Assembly: GCA_965243165.1 (NCBI GenBank)
Contig: OZ251535.1
Coordinates: 558,001-622,000, forward strand
Direction of reading: 5' to 3'
DNA: 64,000 nt
Source of the DNA: CATQHD01 sp965243165
GTDB taxonomy: Bacteria; Actinomycetota; Acidimicrobiia; Spongiisociales; Spongiisociaceae
The stretch's first letter is position 1. The number at the start of each line of letters is the position of its first letter. The translations under genes and the position numbers were made by a program. A model generated the notes under the pieces. It ran no database searches and was not told the DNA's origin. It saw only the letters and a list, made by a program, of their open reading frames with translations. This document shows positions 61,062-64,000 of this stretch, one piece after another.

Positions 61062-61229
61062 TTATCTCCAGAGGGTGATGATCACGCGGCCATGGCCAGG
61101 TGGCCGATTACGCCGATCCCGCCGTTGGCCGGCACCAGGTCCATGGGGCGGCCAGCTGATAACCAGACCGAAGAATGCCGGCGCCGCGGCCGCGACGGCC
61201 CACCAATTCAGCCCTTGTATTTCGAGCAC
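61062..61229 (-). CDS. Very small membrane protein or remnant
   Basis: Fifty-five codons, with GGAGG five bases before a GTG start. The N-terminal half LNWWAVAAAAPAFFGLVISW is a single membrane segment of the style of DUF1761 proteins; the C-terminal half is basic and low-complexity, and another frame (MDLVPANGGIGVIGHLAMAA) looks more protein-like. A frameshifted remnant of a DUF1761-like gene is as likely as a real small gene. Confidence 0.3.
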   Translation of the reverse strand: MLEIQGLNWWAVAAAAPAFFGLVISWPPHGPGAGQRRDRRNRPPGHGRVIITLWR

Positions 61230-61267
61230 GGTCCTCCAATCGTTCGGGCGGCGGTCATAGGTGCGGG

Positions 61268-62602
61268 TCAGGGGCTGGTCATCGACGAGACGACGGCCTC
61301 TGCGATCTTTCGGGCTGCTTCGCTCGGTTTTATTCGTTTTATCCCGCCGCCGGGGAGGCGTCCTATCCACTGATCTGCATCCGGCAGCTGCAGGGTGAAC
61401 TCTTCCACCCCGGGTGATTCCGAATACGCCTGGGTCCATGGGCTGTAGCCGGTGGGGTCGGGGATCGACCAAAAGATCGACGGCCCGGGGCCGATGCCTT
61501 GCCATTCCTTCATCTCGCGGCTCCGGTATCCGGTCCAAGCGAGCCATTTTCGTTCTCCGAGGGGGTGAGCCTTCACATCTATGCGGTACAGCCAGGAGTT
61601 GCCCGCCGGATCCTCGCTTGCCAGCGCCGCGTAGTCCTCCGGCGTCAGCTCGTCTTCGTACCAGCGGGTCGACACTTCGCCTGAGCCGTCGAACATGCCC
61701 CGGAGGGCGTCTTCCACCAGCGAGAACAGCAGGCGCACCGCGTCGTTCCAGATCGCAATCTGCCGCTCCTGAGCCTGGCGGAGTTTGACTCGGGCGGGGT
61801 CGTAATCGTCGTGAGCGGCCGCCGTGCGCTCCAATTCCCGCAGGGCGTCCTCGGTTCGGGCGAGGATCAGCTCGGAGATGGGTCCGAGGTCGCCCCCCAG
61901 ATCGGACTCGGCCAAGGCTTCGTGGTATCGGAGGCGGTCTTTGCGGCGGATGATGACGCTCGGGAGGCCGGCTCTGATCAGCTCGAGGTTCATGACCGCC
62001 CTGGAAGTGCGCCCATTGCCGTCTGTGAAGGGGTGGATGTGGGTCAGCCAGGTGTGCAGGACGACGGCCCTGAGGAGGGCTTGGCCGTCTTCGTTGGATG
62101 AAGACCATCTATCCCAGTCCTCCATTGCGGACATGACGTCCTGCCAGGAAGCGGGGGGATGGTGCTCTGAGCCTGCGATCCTGACCGGTTGCGAGCGAAA
62201 GAGGCCCGCGCCCGGAGCACCGCCGAGGCTCAGGCTGTGCAGCTGTTTCACCTGGTCGAGGGTCGTGGGCGATCTGTCCCGAGCCAGCTCGACCATGCGC
62301 TCCAGGGCATTCGACAGGTTGACGGCGTCCTGCGAGTAGGCGGGGTCGTGCCCAGTGATCGTGACGCCCTTCATAACCGCCAACCTGGTTTCTCCCGCGC
62401 TCAGGGGGTTGCCCTCGATGGCGTTGGATTCTGCGATCTGGCGGAAGCGGGTGTCGCCGAAGAAGGCGCGCAGAGTTTGCTCGGACAGCTTCCCCTGTGC
62501 CCTGAGCATGTCCACGCGTTCCTGGATTTCGGCGGCCTTGTGCCAGACCCATCCGCCTGTGTCCTCGAAGCTGTAAGGACTGCCGCCCAGATCGATAATC
62601 AT
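61268..62602 (-). CDS. Fic-domain protein
   Basis: A 444-residue Fic protein. HPFTDGNGRTSRAVM is the active motif, and IAESNAIEGNPLS near residue 65 is the inhibitory-helix region. The central and C-terminal parts (DDYDPARVKLRQAQERQIAIW; WSIPDPTGYSPWTQAY; PSEAARKIAEAVV) are not those of the first Fic protein in the window; they form a second domain I do not recognise. ATG at 62602 is chosen for its GGAG eight bases upstream. Predicted to transfer AMP or a related group to a protein. It sits beside the XRE-protease gene and CBASS, so it may belong to the same defence island. Confidence 0.88.
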   Translation of the reverse strand: MIIDLGGSPYSFEDTGGWVWHKAAEIQERVDMLRAQGKLSEQTLRAFFGDTRFRQIAESNAIEGNPLSAGETRLAVMKGVTITGHDPAYSQDAVNLSNALERMVELARDRSPTTLDQVKQLHSLSLGGAPGAGLFRSQPVRIAGSEHHPPASWQDVMSAMEDWDRWSSSNEDGQALLRAVVLHTWLTHIHPFTDGNGRTSRAVMNLELIRAGLPSVIIRRKDRLRYHEALAESDLGGDLGPISELILARTEDALRELERTAAAHDDYDPARVKLRQAQERQIAIWNDAVRLLFSLVEDALRGMFDGSGEVSTRWYEDELTPEDYAALASEDPAGNSWLYRIDVKAHPLGERKWLAWTGYRSREMKEWQGIGPGPSIFWSIPDPTGYSPWTQAYSESPGVEEFTLQLPDADQWIGRLPGGGIKRIKPSEAARKIAEAVVSSMTSP

Positions 62603-62757
62603 CGCCGATGCTCCTGCAATTACCGGCATGGGATGGTACCGGCCCGAGTCCCGCGGGCCGGGCGCCGCGCCGGATCCGGTCGGGGTGCGGCGCTGGCGCC
62701 TGTAGGTTCTTCCCCTGAAGTAGAATCCGAGAGGGCGTCCGTTAGGAGGCGGCGGAT

Positions 62758-63447
62758 ATGGAACGGAGCGAGGTCGAACAGGTTCTGAAGACGGTCGAGG
62801 CGCGGCTGGCAGGCGACCCCGCCGCCGGGCTCCGGGGGTCGGGGTTCTGGAAGGCGGTGGCCGCCGCGAAGCGGGACCGGGCGCTGGTCGAGGAGTTCGC
62901 CGGCCGGATCGCCGCCGCCGACCGAGAAGCCTTCGAGCGGTGGGCGCTGCTGACCGTTCCGTTCTGGCTGGGCACGGCGGCGGCGTTCATAGGAACCCTG
63001 GCCGGGCTGGCCTTGGTCTGGTTGGCCTACTACACGTCCGACCCGTGGAACGCGCTGTCGCTTCTGGCGGCGGCGGCGGTCCTGCAGCTGTCGACCCACG
63101 GGCCGGCGCACCTGGCGGCGGGGCGGCTGGCCGGAATCCGCTTCACCCATTGGTTCATAGGCAGCCTCAAGCAGATACAGCCGGGGGTGAAGACCGACTA
63201 CGCCTCTTATTTGGCCGCAACTCCGAAGGGCCGGGCGTGGATGCACGCCTCGGGGGCGGTTATGACCAAGATCGTGCCCTTCGCCCTCATCCCGGCCGGG
63301 CTGGCCGCCGAAGTCCCCTCTTGGGCTGTGATCCTGCTGGCGGCGTCCGGCGCCCTCTCGATCTTCACCGACATCGTGTGGTCCACCAGGGTCTCGGACT
63401 GGAAGAAGTTCCGCCGAGAGATGAAGATCGCAGCTACCGCCCGGTGA
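62758..63447 (+). CDS. Uncharacterised membrane protein with HGPAH motif
   Basis: A 229-residue protein. The first 60 residues are helical and charged. Then three to five hydrophobic segments follow (about 65-95, 100-115, 165-185, 190-210). STHGPAHLAAGRLAGIRFTHWF has two His three residues apart and two small-residue turns, weakly recalling site-2 protease HExxH helices, but the Glu is missing, so I do not call it a protease. A GGAGG eight bases before the ATG supports the start. Its 3' end overlaps the convergent rnhA gene by 14 bases. Function is unknown. Confidence 0.7.
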   Translation: MERSEVEQVLKTVEARLAGDPAAGLRGSGFWKAVAAAKRDRALVEEFAGRIAAADREAFERWALLTVPFWLGTAAAFIGTLAGLALVWLAYYTSDPWNALSLLAAAAVLQLSTHGPAHLAAGRLAGIRFTHWFIGSLKQIQPGVKTDYASYLAATPKGRAWMHASGAVMTKIVPFALIPAGLAAEVPSWAVILLAASGALSIFTDIVWSTRVSDWKKFRREMKIAATAR

Positions 63448-63964
63448 CGTCCGGACGGACCGACTGCAGCCAGGCCTGGGACAGGGGCCCGTCTCCTTCC
63501 ATCCCCTCCTGGGTCTGGGCGGCCTCCACCGCCAGCCGGTCGGCGGCGTCGTTCCACTCGTCGCCCCCGTGCCCCTTCACCCAGCGGAAGTACACCCGCC
63601 CCTCTCGGTAGATCTCCACCAGCGGTTCCCAGAGATCGCGGTTGGCCACCGGCTTGCGCCTCGAGTTCTTCCAGCCCTTCGCCAACCATCCCTTCCACCA
63701 GCCGTCGCGGAAGCAGTTGACCACGTAGGTGGAATCGCTGAACACCTTCAGCCGCCCGTCCAGGGTGCGCACCGCGTCCAAGGCGGCCGCCAGCTCCATG
63801 CGTTGGTTGGTGGTGCGGCTCTCCGCTCCGCTCCGGTAGCGCCCGCCCGGGATCACCCAGGCCCATCCACCCGGGCCGGGGTTGCCGGAGCAGGCCCCGT
63901 CGGTGTACACGGTCGTCTGCCTGCCTCTCCGGACCGGCTCGTTGGTTCGTGTTCGCCTCGGCAT
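63434..63964 (-). CDS. rnhA: Ribonuclease HI
   Basis: A 176-residue RNase H. The active-site set is D22 (VYTDGACSGNPGPGGWA), E57 (TTNQRMELAAAL), D77 (VFSDSTYVVN) and D142 (WNDAADRLA), with the basic handle GWWKGWLAKGWKNSRRKPVANRDLW and loop VKGHGGDEWN. It degrades the RNA of RNA-DNA hybrids. The C-terminal 25 residues go beyond the core. ATG at 63964 gives MPRRTRTNEP, a basic lead-in. It is convergent and overlapping with the membrane-protein gene. Confidence 0.95.
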   Translation of the reverse strand: MPRRTRTNEPVRRGRQTTVYTDGACSGNPGPGGWAWVIPGGRYRSGAESRTTNQRMELAAALDAVRTLDGRLKVFSDSTYVVNCFRDGWWKGWLAKGWKNSRRKPVANRDLWEPLVEIYREGRVYFRWVKGHGGDEWNDAADRLAVEAAQTQEGMEGDGPLSQAWLQSVRPDVTGR

Positions 63965-64000
63965 GCGGCCTCTCTCTTGCGTTCTCGTACTCGCCGCCGC

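Overview
The window looks like a chromosomal stretch of a high-GC actinobacterium, probably of the Acidimicrobiia type. The evidence is the strong G/C third-position bias of the housekeeping genes, a NucS mismatch endonuclease, a MenF-MenD menaquinone pair, GTG and TTG starts, a leaderless-type promoter, and many ATGA/GTGA stop-start overlaps. The lineage is an inference from gene content; there is no rRNA here. One RNA gene is visible, a tRNA-Lys (anticodon TTT) at 55979.

Layout. 1-5408: AT-richer defence block with a truncated gene, a PD-(D/E)XK-like nuclease, a D12-class adenine methylase, and a convergent single-chain type IIG-like restriction-modification enzyme. 5534-13183: catabolic genes, mostly enzymes of unknown substrate (Rossmann protein, DapA-like lyase, ornithine cyclodeaminase-like protein, stand-alone NifU domain, SnoaL, VOC, thiazoline-carboxylate hydrolase-like, MDR and SDR oxidoreductases). 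13344-16976: a 5'-3' exonuclease facing a small protein coupled to a GSA-aminomutase-like enzyme and a phosphotriesterase-like hydrolase. 17140-27591: cell-surface block with a Thr-rich secreted metzincin-like protease and four tandem paralogous lipoproteins. An ISL3-type insertion sequence with an 8-bp target duplication sits in the leader of the third copy, and the fourth copy is a frameshifted pseudogene. 27946-39315: MFS transporter, M20 peptidase, TrmL-like methylase, NucS, a MacB/FtsX-type ABC exporter, DUF454 protein, NhaA antiporter, and an FAD oxidoreductase.

39596-42804: a compact methylase plus HNH-like endonuclease cassette, a dead 160-bp fragment of the upstream FAD oxidoreductase gene, and a Fic protein whose upstream region is an array of 41-bp repeats. 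42824-53046: flavin monooxygenase, OsmC, a second copy of the small coupled protein (this time with a rhodanese), a double-RDD membrane protein, a coiled-coil protein with 11-residue repeats, an orphan nuclease, and a MerR-MenF-MenD operon. 53152-56961: an orphan N4/N6 DNA methylase, an unusual fusion of an endonuclease IV-like TIM barrel with a LigD-type primase-polymerase domain, tRNA-Lys, and an SPFH protein. 57017-62602: second defence block with a three-gene CBASS (patatin phospholipase, CD-NTase, E2-like protein with a SEC-C tail), an XRE/ImmA-type regulator-protease, and a second Fic protein. 62758-63964: a membrane protein and RNase HI.

The most distinctive items are the endonuclease IV/PolDom fusion, the CBASS operon with its E2-SEC-C protein, the tandem lipoprotein family, the 41-bp array before fic, and the pair of small paralogs that are each translationally coupled to an unrelated enzyme.
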